Shown here: one piece after another, positions 1 through 7,524 of the stretch | Layout: the number at the start of each line of letters is the position of its first letter | Numbering within the stretch: the stretch's first letter is position 1 | Source: JBARCX01 sp049794535 | Lineage (GTDB): Bacteria > Pseudomonadota > Gammaproteobacteria > Xanthomonadales > Rhodanobacteraceae | Length of the DNA stretch: 13,146 nucleotides | Reading direction: 5' to 3' | Assembly: GCA_049794535.1 (NCBI GenBank) | Contig: JBARCX010000233.1 | Coordinates: 1-13,146, forward strand | Made by a program: the position numbers and the translations under genes | Notes under the pieces: model-generated | What the model was told of the DNA's origin: nothing | Seen by the model: only the letters and a program-made list of their open reading frames with translations | Database searches by the model: none

Positions 1-16
1 TGTCCCGATTCCAGGG

Positions 17-1201
17 TCAGTCCAGGCGCTCTACGGCCAGCGCCGTGGCTTCGCCGCCGCCGATGCACAGAGTGGCGATGCCGCGCTTCAGTCCGCGTGT
101 GCGCAGGGCATTGAGCAGGGTGACCACCAGGCGTGCGCCGCTGGCACCGATCGGGTGGCCGAGTGCGCAGGCGCCGCCGTTGACGTTGATTTTTTCATGC
201 GGAATACCGAGCTCGCGCATCGGTGCCATGGCCACTACCGCAAATGCCTCGTTGACTTCGAACAGGTCGACTTCTTCGATTTTCCAACCGGTCTTTTTTA
301 GTACTTTTTGGATCGCACTAACGGGCGCCGTCGTAAACCACTCCGGCTCTTGCGAATGGGTAGCGTGAGCGACGATCTGTGCCAGTGGTTTGAGACCACG
401 GGCTTTAGCATCGTCAGCCGACAGCAGCACCACGGCGGCCGCGCCGTCAGAGATGCTCGAGGAGCTGGCAGCCGTGATGGTGCCGTTCTCCTTGCGGAAG
501 GCGGCCTTCAGCGTCGGGATCTTGGCAATATCGGAACGGCCGGGCTGTTCGTCCGTATCCACCTGCACCTCACCTTTGCGGCTGGTGACCGTGACCGGCA
601 CGATTTCGTCGGCAAATGCGCCGTTCTGCTGAGCGGCCTGGGCACGCTTCACCGACTCGATGGCAAAGGCATCCTGCTCTTCGCGGGTGAAATGGAACTT
701 GTCGGCACACAATTCGCCGAAAACGCCCATAGCCTTGCCGTCGTAAGGATTGGTCAGGCCGTCCCAGGCCATGTGGTCGACCAACTGGCCATCGCCGTAA
801 CGAATGCCGGTACGTGCATTCACCATGTGCGGTGCGTTGGTCATGGATTCCATGCCACCGGCCACCACGATGGCGGCCGAGCCGGCCTTGATCAGGTCAT
901 GGCCCAGCATGATCGACTTCATGCCTGAGCCGCAGACCTTGTTGATGGTGGTGCAGCCGGTGCCGACCGGCAGGCCGGCTTCCAGCGAAGCCTGGCGTGC
1001 AGGTGCCTGGCCGAGGTTGGCAGGCAGCACGCAGCCCATGATGACCTCGTTGACATCCGCGGCAGCAATGCCGGACTGCGCCAGTGCGGCGCGGATAGCG
1101 GTGGCACCGAGCTTCGGTGTGGGTACGCCAGTGAACTGGCCGAGAAAGGAACCGATGGCAGTGCGCTTGGCACCGACGATGACAACACTGACGTCCGACA
1201 T
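17..1201 (-). CDS. Thiolase, acetyl-CoA C-acetyltransferase family
   Basis: This cytosolic thiolase condenses two acetyl-CoA to acetoacetyl-CoA or cleaves 3-ketoacyl-CoA. It has 394 residues, the normal family length. The nucleophile is Cys90 in NKVCGSGMKS. Further active-site signatures are VNEAFA, His349 in GHPIGASGAR and Cys379 in CIGGGEA, so it looks fully active. The frame is open upstream to 1369, but I start at ATG 1201: homology begins at MSDVSVVIVGAKRTAIG, GGAG lies 7-8 nt upstream, and the upstream residues look like untranslated leader. It is divergent from the autotransporter gene and on the same strand as the isovaleryl-CoA dehydrogenase further right. Together they fit leucine or fatty-acid acyl-CoA breakdown, but no other gene of such a pathway is present. 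Biosynthetic (PhaA-like) and degradative (AtoB-like) roles cannot be separated from sequence alone. Confidence 0.93.
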   Translation of the reverse strand: MSDVSVVIVGAKRTAIGSFLGQFTGVPTPKLGATAIRAALAQSGIAAADVNEVIMGCVLPANLGQAPARQASLEAGLPVGTGCTTINKVCGSGMKSIMLGHDLIKAGSAAIVVAGGMESMTNAPHMVNARTGIRYGDGQLVDHMAWDGLTNPYDGKAMGVFGELCADKFHFTREEQDAFAIESVKRAQAAQQNGAFADEIVPVTVTSRKGEVQVDTDEQPGRSDIAKIPTLKAAFRKENGTITAASSSSISDGAAAVVLLSADDAKARGLKPLAQIVAHATHSQEPEWFTTAPVSAIQKVLKKTGWKIEEVDLFEVNEAFAVVAMAPMRELGIPHEKINVNGGACALGHPIGASGARLVVTLLNALRTRGLKRGIATLCIGGGEATALAVERLD

Positions 1202-1547
1202 GGGGATCTCCGCAGGGAACTCGTCGAAAGGCGCATGGCGCCCGGAAGCAATCTGCGGATTATCGCAGTCGATGGCGCAGTGCGGCAAACCGGGCAGGCT
1301 GGCGCAGAAACGCGCCCCGGCATCGCATGTAGTTGCTTTTGTGTTGTGACAGACTGGAAGGGAGCCCATTCACGATCTTTAGTGTGGCCCGCGCCGGAAG
1401 CTGTTTGCATGCAGTACTGGGGGCAAATAGATCCGGCCCGCACACGGGGAGAGTCCATGATGGTTAATAGGCTCTAGGGTGGCGGCGCGGCGCAACTTTT
1501 GCCGGGTGTCCGCCGAGCGATAAAGATTCGTGACGGGGTACCGGATC
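1202..1547. other. Intergenic region between thiolase and autotransporter
   Basis: These 346 bp separate two divergent genes and must hold both promoters. A fair minus-strand promoter for the thiolase is listed separately. On the plus strand the best match I see is TTGCCG (1499-1504), a 16-nt spacer and TAAAGA (1521-1526). It is weak and would leave a leader of only about 15 nt before ATG 1548. Reading frames crossing this stretch (for example 1235-1477 plus) have no recognisable protein character. I see no clear operator, riboswitch or RNA gene. Confidence 0.6.
1259..1288 (-). promoter_or_regulatory. Predicted sigma70-type promoter of the thiolase gene
   Basis: Read on the minus strand, TTGCCG (plus 1283-1288) is followed after 18 nt by GATAAT (plus 1259-1264). 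The -10 is preceded by TGC, giving an extended -10. The -10 matches the consensus at 5 of 6 positions and the -35 at 4 of 6. Transcription would begin near 1252, giving a leader of about 50 nt before ATG 1201. This also argues against a thiolase start at 1369. The call rests on consensus matching only. Confidence 0.42.
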
Positions 1548-4358
1548 ATGTCGAAAGGGATGCAGGGATTGCGCCGCCGCGAAGCGACGGTGCTGATTTG
1601 TGTAGCACTGGGCCTCAGCGCTTGCGGCGGTGGCAGTAACACCAAGCCGACGTCGTCGTCCTCTTCGACGACGCCACCGGCATCGTCCAGCACCGTGCCC
1701 CAACCACCCATCAACGCGCAGCTGGCGATCACCAACACCTACGCCGCGCATAGCGCTGGCTATACCGGCGCTGGGGTAACCATCGGCATTGTCGATACCG
1801 GCGTCATGGCGACTCATCCTGCGCTGGCTGGGCGTGTGATTGAGGAACTCACGTACGTCGACCCAAGTACCAACAATCTCAGTATCGACGACGTCGTTGG
1901 TCACGGTACATGGGTGGCCGAGATTGCTGCTGGCGTTCCGTTTGGTCAGTTTGCCGGTGGCATTGCGCCGGGAGCAGATATCGTCTCGGCGCGCATCATC
2001 GATGACAACTCAAGCGACGATAACGGCTCGACGCCGCCCGCCCAGGTCACGTCAGCGGATCCGTTGCCGCAGGTCAGTGCCGATCTGATCACGGCCAATG
2101 CCAAGGTGATGAACAACTCATGGGGCGGTATCACCTGGAGTGCTACGGATACAGCCACCACGCAACTCTTCGATGCCGCGTACAGCACGTACATCAACTC
2201 GTTTGGTGGCTTGGTGGTGTTCGCCGCGGGCAACGATTCGGAGGCCAATCCCAGCACGATTGCTGCGCTGCCGAGCCTGGCACCGGATTTGGCGAAGGGC
2301 TGGCTTACTGTGGTTGCCGTCAACAGCAACAATCCGACCCAGTTGGACAGCTATTCCAACAAGTGCGGCATCGCGATGAACTATTGCCTGGCTGCACCAG
2401 GTGACGTGATCGTCAGTGGCAAGAGCGACACGCCGACCAGCGAGACTTACTACGTCGTCGAGGGCACTTCGCTGGCCGCTCCGCAGGTATCGGGTGCCGC
2501 GGCGCTGGTATGGCAGGCGTATCCGTACTTCACTAATGACCTGGTGCGGCAGACGCTGTTGGGCACGGCCGATCCACTCGGTGGGTCGCAGCCAAACACG
2601 ACCTTCGGCTACGGCGAGCTGGATGTCGGCAAAGCGGTGAATGGCCCCGAGCAATTCAACTGGGGTGATGTCACTGTGAGTTTCAGCGGCAGCTCCAGTT
2701 GGAACAACCCCATCTCCGGCGCAGGCGGTCTGATCAAGCAGGGCAGCGGTACGCTCAATTTGACGCAGCCTTCCAGTTACACCGGCCTCACTCAGGTGCA
2801 GGCCGGCACGTTGACGGCTATTTCGCTGGCGTCCAGTGTGAGCGTCAGTTCGGGCGCCACGCTGAGCGGTACCCAGACTATCGGTGGCAGCATCACCAAT
2901 GCTGGTGTGTTGGGTGTTAGCGGCAGCAATGTCACCTTGAACGGTAACTACACCCAGCAAACCGGCGGCCGGTTAGCCGTGTCTCTGGGATCAGCATTGA
3001 ATGTCGCAGGCACAGCCAGCCTGACGGGCGGCGATCTCTTCATCACCGGCACGAATTCGGGATACACCGTCAATTCGCATACCGATGTACTGAGTGCAAA
3101 GGGTGGCCTCACGGGTACGTTTTCGGCGCTGGATACGGCATCGAACGTCATGCTCAACGCGACGTTGAACTACGACGCTAACGATGCCTATCTCAATGTG
3201 CAGCAGGTGAATGTCACGGCCATACAAGGGGCGAGCTATACCGCCGCCTCCTACGGTGCCGCGCAGCGTGTGCAAAGTGCGTTCGTGCAACTCAATACCC
3301 AACTCAGTCAGGGTACGTTGACGACAACATCGGCACCGGTAGCCAGTGGTTTCTTTGCCGGAGCGGCGAGTTTGCAGCAGGCATCCACGTTGACCGTTGC
3401 GCAGAATTCGCTGAGCAGCCTGTCGGGTCAGTTGCATGCAGCCAGTGCAGCGATGACCTTCGAGGCGATCGATGCCGGCACGCGTGCCTTGTCCGATCGT
3501 TTCGACCAACTGCTCGATGGCCCACAACTGCAGCTCGGCGGCTGGACGCAAAAGCTAGGCTCCGAAGGAAGCATGTCGCGCAGCGGCTATGGCAGCGTCG
3601 GTTATGACTTGAACGGGATGATGGTCGGCGAAGATAGCCGGTTCGGTGAAAACGGCGTGGTGGGTTACGCCATCACGCAAAGCCAGGGATTGGGGCGGCT
3701 CTCGGAGAGTGCTGACCAGGGCAATAGTCACGCGCTTGAGGGCATGTTCTACGGCGGCGTAGTCCAGGGTAGCTGGTACACCATGGGGCGCATTGGCTTT
3801 GGTACCTATCGTGAAGACATGGAGCGCGAACTCGAACTCGGTGACCAATACGCCGGTGTGGGTAGCCAGAGCAACGGACACTATGGCCTTGCCTACAGCG
3901 AGAGTGGTTATCGCTTCTCGCTCGGTGGCACGCAGGTGACACCGTATGTCAACCTGCAATACGCACAGATCCAGAGTGATGGCTTCAACGAGGCTGGCGC
4001 CGATGGTTTCGGCCTGATGTCTGGTGAGCAGAACATCGAGCGCTGGCAGGCTGGTGTAGGCCTACGCGCCATGCATGAGTGGTCGCTCGACGGAGGTAGC
4101 AGTTTGAGTCTGCAGACGCGGATGCTATGGCAGCAGGCGTTCGCCATGCATGGCGATATTCCCGATGCCAGTTTCACCGGATTGGCGCAGTGGTCGCCGG
4201 TGGGTGGTATTGGTCTGTCCCGCTACGGTGGCGTGGTCGGCTCCACACTGGACTGGAAGTTCGCGACGAAATCCAGCCTGCAATTGGATTACGAACAGGA
4301 TTTCGATCAGTACCAGCGCGGCAAGCTGGCGATGGTCAGCTATCACTGGACGTTCTGA
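1548..4358 (+). CDS. Lipidated subtilisin-like autotransporter serine protease
   Basis: This is a type V secreted surface protease of 936 residues. A basic n-region (GLRRRE) and hydrophobic core end in the lipobox LSAC (Cys26), so the protein is probably a lipoprotein. A Ser/Thr/Pro-rich linker (about 30-55) leads to a peptidase S8 domain (about 60-365) with Asp83 in IVDTG, His119 in GHGT, oxyanion Asn229 in AAGN and Ser308 in EGTSLAAP. The triad is complete. A PATR-type passenger repeat lies at about 390-423 (GGLIKQGSGTLNL, then QAGTL), followed by a beta-helical passenger. The C-terminal autotransporter barrel spans about 660-936 and ends in YHWTF, the expected terminal aromatic. Cys274 and Cys280 may form a disulfide. 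NalP and SphB1 share the lipobox-subtilase-barrel layout and process other surface proteins; a similar job here is inference. I chose ATG 1548; GTG 1530 is possible, and ATG 1560 lacks room for a ribosome site. Confidence 0.93.
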   Translation: MSKGMQGLRRREATVLICVALGLSACGGGSNTKPTSSSSSTTPPASSSTVPQPPINAQLAITNTYAAHSAGYTGAGVTIGIVDTGVMATHPALAGRVIEELTYVDPSTNNLSIDDVVGHGTWVAEIAAGVPFGQFAGGIAPGADIVSARIIDDNSSDDNGSTPPAQVTSADPLPQVSADLITANAKVMNNSWGGITWSATDTATTQLFDAAYSTYINSFGGLVVFAAGNDSEANPSTIAALPSLAPDLAKGWLTVVAVNSNNPTQLDSYSNKCGIAMNYCLAAPGDVIVSGKSDTPTSETYYVVEGTSLAAPQVSGAAALVWQAYPYFTNDLVRQTLLGTADPLGGSQPNTTFGYGELDVGKAVNGPEQFNWGDVTVSFSGSSSWNNPISGAGGLIKQGSGTLNLTQPSSYTGLTQVQAGTLTAISLASSVSVSSGATLSGTQTIGGSITNAGVLGVSGSNVTLNGNYTQQTGGRLAVSLGSALNVAGTASLTGGDLFITGTNSGYTVNSHTDVLSAKGGLTGTFSALDTASNVMLNATLNYDANDAYLNVQQVNVTAIQGASYTAASYGAAQRVQSAFVQLNTQLSQGTLTTTSAPVASGFFAGAASLQQASTLTVAQNSLSSLSGQLHAASAAMTFEAIDAGTRALSDRFDQLLDGPQLQLGGWTQKLGSEGSMSRSGYGSVGYDLNGMMVGEDSRFGENGVVGYAITQSQGLGRLSESADQGNSHALEGMFYGGVVQGSWYTMGRIGFGTYREDMERELELGDQYAGVGSQSNGHYGLAYSESGYRFSLGGTQVTPYVNLQYAQIQSDGFNEAGADGFGLMSGEQNIERWQAGVGLRAMHEWSLDGGSSLSLQTRMLWQQAFAMHGDIPDASFTGLAQWSPVGGIGLSRYGGVVGSTLDWKFATKSSLQLDYEQDFDQYQRGKLAMVSYHWTF

Positions 4359-4382
4359 CCTACGCATGATCGAGCTGCAATG

Positions 4383-4412
4383 AAAACGGCCCGCTCAGCG
4401 GGCTGTTTTTTT
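4383..4412. terminator. Bidirectional intrinsic terminator between convergent genes
   Basis: A GC-rich stem, GCCCGC (4389-4394) with GCGGGC (4398-4403), closes a TCA loop. It is extended outward by a G-U pair, a C-G pair and AAAA/TTTT to about 12 bp. On the plus strand it is followed by a T run to 4412, making a strong terminator for the autotransporter, which ends 30 nt upstream. On the minus strand the flanking AAAA becomes a shorter T run, so it probably also stops transcription of the dehydrogenase ending at 4446. Confidence 0.88.
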
Positions 4413-4445
4413 ATCGACGTATTTCCAGGTCAGGCTTCTTCTGGA

Positions 4446-5603
4446 TCAAGCCTTGCCGTGAAACAGCTCGCGACCAATCAGCATGCGGCGGATTTCGTTG
4501 GTGCCCGCGCCGATTTCATAAAGCTTGGCGTCGCGCAGCAAGCGACCCGCCGGGAACTCGTTGATATAGCCATTACCACCGAGTGCCTGGATCGCTTCCA
4601 GCGTTACCTTCACCGCGTTCTGCGAGGCGTTGAGCAGGCAAGCGGCCGGATCGATACGCGACTTGATGCCGGCATCGAATTGCTGTGCCACCAGGTAGGC
4701 AAAGCCACGCGATGATTGCAGCGCGGTGTACATGTCGGCGACCTTGCCCTGCATCAGGCCGAACGTGCCGATGGGCGCGTTGAACTGCTTGCGCTCGCGC
4801 ACGTAAGGCAGGGTGAGATCCATCGCGGCCTGCATCAGGCCGATGGGGCCACCGGAGAGCACCAAACGTTCGGTATCGAGGCCGCTCATCAGCACGCGCA
4901 CGCCCTCGTTGACCTCGCCAACGATGTTCTCCACCGGAATTTCGCAGTCCTCAAACACCAGCTCACAGGTGTTCGAGCCGCGCATGCCGAGCTTGTCCAG
5001 CTTCTGCGCGGTGCTGAAACCCTTCATACCCTTTTCGATAATGAAGGCGGTCATGCAGCGGCTGCCGGCAGGGCGTGGAGCGGTGCGCATATAGACCAGC
5101 AGCACGTCGGCATCGGGGCCGTTGGTGATCCACATCTTGGAGCCGTTGGCGACCCACACGCCGTCTTTCAGCTCAGCCTTGCAGGTCATTGAACCGACCA
5201 CGTCGGAGCCCGCGCCGGGCTCGCTCATCGCCAGCGCGCCGACATACTCGCCCGAGCACAGCTTGGGGATGTACTTGCGACGCTGCGCCTCGTTGCCGTT
5301 GTGGAAAATGTTCTGCACGGCGAGGTTGGAGTGCGCGCCATACGAAAGACCGACCGAGCCCGAAGCACGCGAGATCTCTTCCATCGCCACCATATGCGCG
5401 AGGAAGCCCAGGCCGCTGCCGCCGTATTCGGTGGGAATGGTCACGCCGAGCAGGCCCATATCACCGAACTTACGCCACAAGTCAGCCGGGAACAGGTTGT
5501 CGTGGTCGATCTGGGTAGCGCGCGGAGCAATCTCCTTCTCCGCGAAGGCGTGCACGGTCTCGCGCAGCAGGTCGATGTCTTCTCCGAGCGGGAACGGACG
5601 CAT
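4446..5603 (-). CDS. ivd: Isovaleryl-CoA dehydrogenase
   Basis: This FAD-dependent acyl-CoA dehydrogenase oxidises isovaleryl-CoA to 3-methylcrotonyl-CoA in leucine breakdown. The 385 residues cover the whole family. The signature AMSEPGAGSDV (about 125-135) is present. The usual catalytic Glu of the EGT motif is replaced by Ala366 in EIGAGTNEIRR, while Glu245 sits in LDTERLVLSGGP. This swap is diagnostic of the isovaleryl-CoA dehydrogenase branch, where the base comes from the earlier helix. I start at ATG 5603, with GGAG six nt upstream and homology beginning at MRPFPLGEDI; the frame runs open to 5711 without protein character. The usual liu partners (carboxylase subunits, methylglutaconyl-CoA hydratase, HMG-CoA lyase) are not in the window. 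Its 3' end faces the autotransporter across a shared terminator. Confidence 0.93.
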   Translation of the reverse strand: MRPFPLGEDIDLLRETVHAFAEKEIAPRATQIDHDNLFPADLWRKFGDMGLLGVTIPTEYGGSGLGFLAHMVAMEEISRASGSVGLSYGAHSNLAVQNIFHNGNEAQRRKYIPKLCSGEYVGALAMSEPGAGSDVVGSMTCKAELKDGVWVANGSKMWITNGPDADVLLVYMRTAPRPAGSRCMTAFIIEKGMKGFSTAQKLDKLGMRGSNTCELVFEDCEIPVENIVGEVNEGVRVLMSGLDTERLVLSGGPIGLMQAAMDLTLPYVRERKQFNAPIGTFGLMQGKVADMYTALQSSRGFAYLVAQQFDAGIKSRIDPAACLLNASQNAVKVTLEAIQALGGNGYINEFPAGRLLRDAKLYEIGAGTNEIRRMLIGRELFHGKA

Positions 5604-5719
5604 TACGAACTCCAGGGGATGGGGCTTAGCCTGCTTATGGTAGCTCAGGAAGCGCGATTCCCTCTGACGCGGCGCATCAGCTAGGAGGGGCGGCCCGGCG
5701 AACCGGATCACCTATAGCT

Positions 5720-6166
5720 TTACGGCTGAACCTTGGCCAGCTTGGCTTTCAGCGCCACGCCGGACATCAGAAAGCCGACGTGGCATTCGTAGTTCTGGCT
5801 ATCGCTGTATGCCTTGTCGTCGTAATTGCTGACGATATCCACGACCGCGTTGGCACCGGCTTTCTTGGCGTCATCCTGCAGGCTGATCAGCGCCGATTGC
5901 AGTGCCCAATCGCAGGTGACCTGATCTGATTTACCGAAGGCGTTGGTTTTTCTGTTGGTGGTGACATTGTCGTTGATCACCGATACCTGCCCGGCGGGTT
6001 GCGTGCCGGCCAGATAGAACTTGACGCTACCGTCCAGCTTGCCGCTTTGAGTGGCGGCAACCACGGCGTTGTTAAATGCCAGGTGCACGACTTTGTCGGC
6101 GGCGAGGCTGACGCCGGGAAGGGTGGCGAGAAGCAGTGCGGCCAAGCCAAGGGATTTTGCTTTCAT
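5720..6166 (-). CDS. Small secreted two-cysteine protein of unknown function
   Basis: A 148-residue protein with a clear signal peptide (MKAKSLGLAALLLATLPGV, cleavage after SLA or SLAA near residues 22-23), so the mature part is periplasmic or exported. I recognise a family often mislabelled in databases as an 'excinuclease ATPase subunit'. Its features are LDGSVKFYLAG, NRKTNAFGKSD, GANAVVDIVSNY and two conserved Cys (Cys85 in VTCDWA, Cys128 in YECHVGF) that probably pair. It has no ATPase motif and no link to DNA repair. ATG 6166 fits the signal peptide; AAGGAA lies about 12 nt upstream, rather far. The frame open to 6259 would add non-signal residues drawn from a repeat. It is the same strand as the dehydrogenase but separated from it by 116 nt, so it is probably its own unit. 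Confidence 0.82.
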   Translation of the reverse strand: MKAKSLGLAALLLATLPGVSLAADKVVHLAFNNAVVAATQSGKLDGSVKFYLAGTQPAGQVSVINDNVTTNRKTNAFGKSDQVTCDWALQSALISLQDDAKKAGANAVVDIVSNYDDKAYSDSQNYECHVGFLMSGVALKAKLAKVQP

Positions 6167-6197
6167 GCGGGTAAAGTTCCTTGTGGGGTTAAATAAC

Positions 6198-6274
6198 GAG
6201 AAATGAGAAGTGAGAAACGAGGCGAGCAGTGAGCGGCGAGATTGATGGCTTTCTCTCATTTCTCACTTCTCTCA
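6198..6274. repeat. Purine-rich imperfect repeat with 13-bp inverted repeat
   Basis: Between the ketoreductase stop and the small secreted protein, the plus strand carries runs of a 7-nt motif of the type GAGAANT (6198-6217). The mirror pyrimidine run lies at 6251-6274. GAGAAGTGAGAAA (6205-6217) is a perfect reverse complement of 6259-6271, with a 41-nt loop. GAGAAATGAGA (6198-6208) can instead pair with 6254-6264, so two registers compete. There is no T run, so it is not a standard terminator, though it is the only structure at the 3' end of the pigment operon. Confidence 0.7.
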
Positions 6275-6290
6275 ACTAATTTCTAGCTCT

Positions 6291-7034
6291 TCAGCAGAGC
6301 CCGCCATTCACCGCCAGCACCTGGCGGGTGATGTAGCCGGCATCCGCACTCAGCAGGAATTGCACGGCTGCGGCGACCTCGTCGGGCGAGCCCATGCGTT
6401 GGGCGGGGATCGCCTTAAGGATCTCCTCCACGGGTACCTCAGGGTCGAGCATGTCGGTATCGATCAGTCCCGGTGCCACGCAGTTGACGGTAATTTTTCG
6501 CTTGGCTAGCTCCACTGCCAACGCCTTGGCGGCGCCGATCATGCCGGCTTTCGATGCGCTGTAGTTAACCTGTCCGCGATTACCGATCATTCCCGAGACC
6601 GAGGTGATGCAGACAATGCGCCCCGGCGCACGGCGGCGGATCATCGGCATGATCAGCGGGTGCAGCACGTTGTAAAAACCATCCAGGTTGGTACGCAGCA
6701 CGCTGTCCCAGTCATCGCCGGTCAGTGCGGGGAAGGCACCGTCGCGGGTGAGTCCTGCATTGCACACCACGCCGTAGTACGCGCCGTGCACGGTGGTATC
6801 CGCCTCTAGCGCAGCCGCGCAAGCAGCGCGATCAGCGATATCGAATTGCAGGATACGTGCGGTACGACCGAGCGACTGCACCGCATCGCGCACGGCCTCG
6901 GCTTCATCGCGGCGACTACGACAATGCAGCACCAAGTCGTAGCCAGCTTGTGCCAGGCGCAGCGCTATGGCGCGACCAATGCCGCGGCTGGATCCGGTAA
7001 CCAGAATCGTTTCAGACATCGTTGTTGTGGACAT
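6291..7034 (-). CDS. FabG-type 3-ketoacyl-ACP reductase of the pigment operon (ApeQ-like)
   Basis: An SDR-family reductase of 247 residues that reduces 3-ketoacyl-ACP to 3-hydroxyacyl-ACP with NADPH during each extension cycle of the polyene. The cofactor motif TGSSRGIG lies at residues 13-20, CNAG has Asn92, and the catalytic set is Ser145 (CITSVSG), Tyr158 and Lys162 (YSASK). It is last in the operon. I chose ATG 7034 because GAGGA (plus 7043-7047) sits 8 nt upstream. ATG 7019 gives a 242-residue form with the 8-nt ATGTCTGA overlap but no visible ribosome site. With the chosen start it overlaps the dehydratase gene by 23 nt. A housekeeping FabG is less likely given its place among pigment genes. 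Confidence 0.9.
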   Translation of the reverse strand: MSTTTMSETILVTGSSRGIGRAIALRLAQAGYDLVLHCRSRRDEAEAVRDAVQSLGRTARILQFDIADRAACAAALEADTTVHGAYYGVVCNAGLTRDGAFPALTGDDWDSVLRTNLDGFYNVLHPLIMPMIRRRAPGRIVCITSVSGMIGNRGQVNYSASKAGMIGAAKALAVELAKRKITVNCVAPGLIDTDMLDPEVPVEEILKAIPAQRMGSPDEVAAAVQFLLSADAGYITRQVLAVNGGLC

Positions 7035-7524
7035 GCGTGTTGTCCTCGGTGGACGCGGCCAGGAAAGCGCCAGCGTCAGGTGGGCTGAATACGGTAAGAC
7101 GCGCCTCGGCATGTATACCTGGCGCATCGATGCGGCAGGCGAACACGCCCATGCCGTTGTCGTCATGAAAGCTGCGAACCGCTTCGATGGTCAACTCGCT
7201 GTTGACGGGAAAAACATCCACATCGCACTGGTAATGGCGGGTGCCCAGCAGGAAGCCGAGACGAACCGGCTGCTGCTCGCGCTTCGCTTGCCAGCCCGCC
7301 CAGGCCGCCACGCTCTGCGCCATTAACTCAACGCCCGTCCACGCTGGAAGGCTGCCGTTGGCGGCGTTGAACAAACCGCCGGCACGAACACGGCGACGAC
7401 ACACGATGCGTTCCTCATCCGCTTCCAGCACCGTATCGAGCAGGATCATTTCACCGGCGTGCGGCAGCAGTTCCTGCATAGGCCAATGTTCGATAGACCC
7501 ATGCTCGATAGATTCAGGACTCAC
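7012..7524 (-). CDS. Hotdog-fold 3-hydroxyacyl-ACP dehydratase (ApeP-like)
   Basis: A 170-residue hotdog protein expected to dehydrate 3-hydroxyacyl-ACP and so form the conjugated double bonds. His22 in LLPHAGEMILLD and Glu66 in WTGVELMAQSVAAWAG are in the positions of the hotdog dehydratase active site. The start is GTG 7524, which overlaps the ketosynthase stop as GTGA, with GGGAG 7-8 nt upstream. ATG 7479 would give 155 residues and is the alternative. The frame is open up to 7791, but that part is a shadow of the ketosynthase gene. A second dehydratase of different type is encoded at 10874-11512. Classical aryl polyene systems also use two (ApeI and ApeP), so both are probably needed. Confidence 0.87.
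   Translation of the reverse strand: MSPESIEHGSIEHWPMQELLPHAGEMILLDTVLEADEERIVCRRRVRAGGLFNAANGSLPAWTGVELMAQSVAAWAGWQAKREQQPVRLGFLLGTRHYQCDVDVFPVNSELTIEAVRSFHDDNGMGVFACRIDAPGIHAEARLTVFSPPDAGAFLAASTEDNTHVHNNDV
7043..7047 (-). promoter_or_regulatory. Ribosome binding site favouring ketoreductase start 7034
   Basis: GAGGA on the minus strand lies 8 nt before ATG 7034, inside the upstream dehydratase gene. The competing ATG 7019 has only an A/C-rich sequence before it. This site decides between a 247- and a 242-residue ketoreductase. Confidence 0.55.

Noticed and set aside
308..928. 206-residue plus-strand frame opposite the thiolase
   Set aside because: Antisense shadow of a complete conserved enzyme, with no domain character.
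1202..1369. 56-residue N-terminal extension of the thiolase frame
   Set aside because: Homology and a good ribosome site point to ATG 1201, and a likely promoter lies within the extension.
1235..1477. 80-residue plus-strand frame in the intergenic region
   Set aside because: No recognisable family, no convincing ribosome site, and it overlaps the predicted thiolase promoter.
1499..1526. TTGCCG-16-TAAAGA as the autotransporter promoter
   Set aside because: The -10 matches at only three of six positions and the leader would be very short, so it is only mentioned under the intergenic region.
2118..2960. 280-residue minus-strand frame inside the autotransporter
   Set aside because: It is antisense to the well-supported protease and passenger coding sequence; long empty frames are common in high-GC DNA.
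4446..5603. Loss of the catalytic Glu in the dehydrogenase (GAGT instead of EGT)
   Set aside because: This is the normal state of isovaleryl-CoA dehydrogenases, whose base is the Glu at position 245 here.
6205..6271. Purine-rich inverted repeat as an intrinsic terminator or CRISPR fragment
   Set aside because: There is no T run after the stem, the loop is 41 nt, and there are no regular repeats with unique spacers.
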